This document shows, one piece after another, positions 63,875 to 64,000 of a DNA stretch of 64,000 nucleotides; position 1 is the stretch's first letter; every line of letters starts with the position of its first letter. The notes under the pieces were generated by a model. The model had not been told where the DNA came from, made no database searches, and was given only the letters and a program-made list of their open reading frames with translations. Source of the DNA: Melioribacter sp051488665 (GTDB lineage Bacteria > Bacteroidota > Ignavibacteria > Ignavibacteriales > Melioribacteraceae); contig NZ_JBPSEG010000005.1 in NCBI RefSeq assembly GCF_051488665.1, forward strand, positions 124,001 to 188,000, given 5' to 3'. The translations under genes and the position numbers were made by a program.

Positions 63875-64000
63875 TGAAAAAAATAATATTAATATTATTG
63901 ACGGCGCCTCTAATTTTGTTTGCTCAGCATTCGAAATTAAACCTGGAATGTAAAACATGTCATTCATGCGATATACCCACCAAAGAGAATCCGTGTCTTA
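63874..64000 (+). CDS. Cytochrome c-family protein, 5' end only
   Basis: 42 codons before the window ends. Signal peptide MKKIILILLTAPLILFAQ followed by LECKTCHSCDIPTKENP, with a CxxCH haem-binding motif at Cys26-His30 and more cysteines close behind. It is the third gene of the HybA/HybB operon, overlapping by 1 nt. Probably a multihaem periplasmic cytochrome c; the full gene must be inspected to decide. Confidence 0.8.
   Translation, partial: MKKIILILLTAPLILFAQHSKLNLECKTCHSCDIPTKENPCL

Overview
The window reads as chromosome of a free-living member of the Ignavibacteria (Bacteroidota/Chlorobi side), close in character to Melioribacter. This is an inference. It rests on a GWxTD-domain protein, type IX secretion C-terminal sorting domains with YPNPFN motifs, a TonB receptor with an N-terminal carboxypeptidase-regulatory-like domain, Asn/Lys/Ile-rich proteins, and a dense set of secreted and cytoplasmic glycoside hydrolases. 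No rRNA, tRNA, CRISPR array, transposase or phage gene was seen.

Layout. 1-8.5 kb: a sigma-54 activator cut by the left edge, an MBL-fold hydrolase, rimO, a GWxTD protein, then a minus-strand envelope cluster (FecR-like protein, barrel-transglutaminase protein, two lipoproteins). 8.5-9.06 kb: a gene-free stretch of 131-bp tandem units carrying REP-like inverted repeats. 9.06-16.7 kb: a membrane-anchored CHASE2/sigma-54 activator, an alpha/beta hydrolase, an EamA transporter, an MscS channel, an indolepyruvate-oxidoreductase-like TPP protein, a cupin, GroES and a glutaredoxin. 16.7-57.2 kb: a roughly 40-kb glycan catabolism island. 57.4-59.4 kb: a sorbosone-dehydrogenase-like surface protein and a small barrel-like protein. 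59.4-61.5 kb: an unusual chorismate mutase-prephenate dehydratase-ACT-DAHP synthase fusion. 61.7-64 kb: the start of a HybA/HybB/cytochrome c respiratory operon that leaves the window.

The glycan island has four co-directional blocks. Block A (minus): Na+/solute symporter, exported esterase, GH92 alpha-mannosidase, ROK regulator, second symporter. Block B (plus, divergent from A): GH20 beta-hexosaminidase, a DUF4838 protein, and two GH29 alpha-fucosidases, one cytoplasmic and one exported. Block C (minus): MFS transporter, ROK kinase, NagB/PIG-L fusion, a 47-codon ORF, L-fucose isomerase and a FucP-like permease. Block D (minus): GH94 phosphorylase, GH130 phosphorylase, CBM9-like protein, GH125 mannosidase, GH3 glycosidase, then a TonB receptor and a type IX-sorted beta-helix protein. 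Together these match the sugars of fucosylated N-glycans (mannose, GlcNAc, fucose). Trimming would occur outside the cytoplasm, with phosphorolysis and fucose/GlcNAc catabolism inside. There is no SusD homologue, so this is not a standard Bacteroides-type PUL. A near-perfect palindrome (TTTATTTT-ACG-AAAATAAA) lies between blocks A and B, and a related sequence lies upstream of the TonB gene. It is a candidate operator for the island's ROK regulator.

Most interesting points: the CM-PDT-ACT-DAHPS fusion; the SusD-less glycan island with a candidate regulon motif; an AT-rich, apparently acquired DUF4838 gene that may be an uncharacterised glycosidase; a shared C-terminal module on four enzymes; the NagB/PIG-L fusion; and the REP-like tandem repeat.
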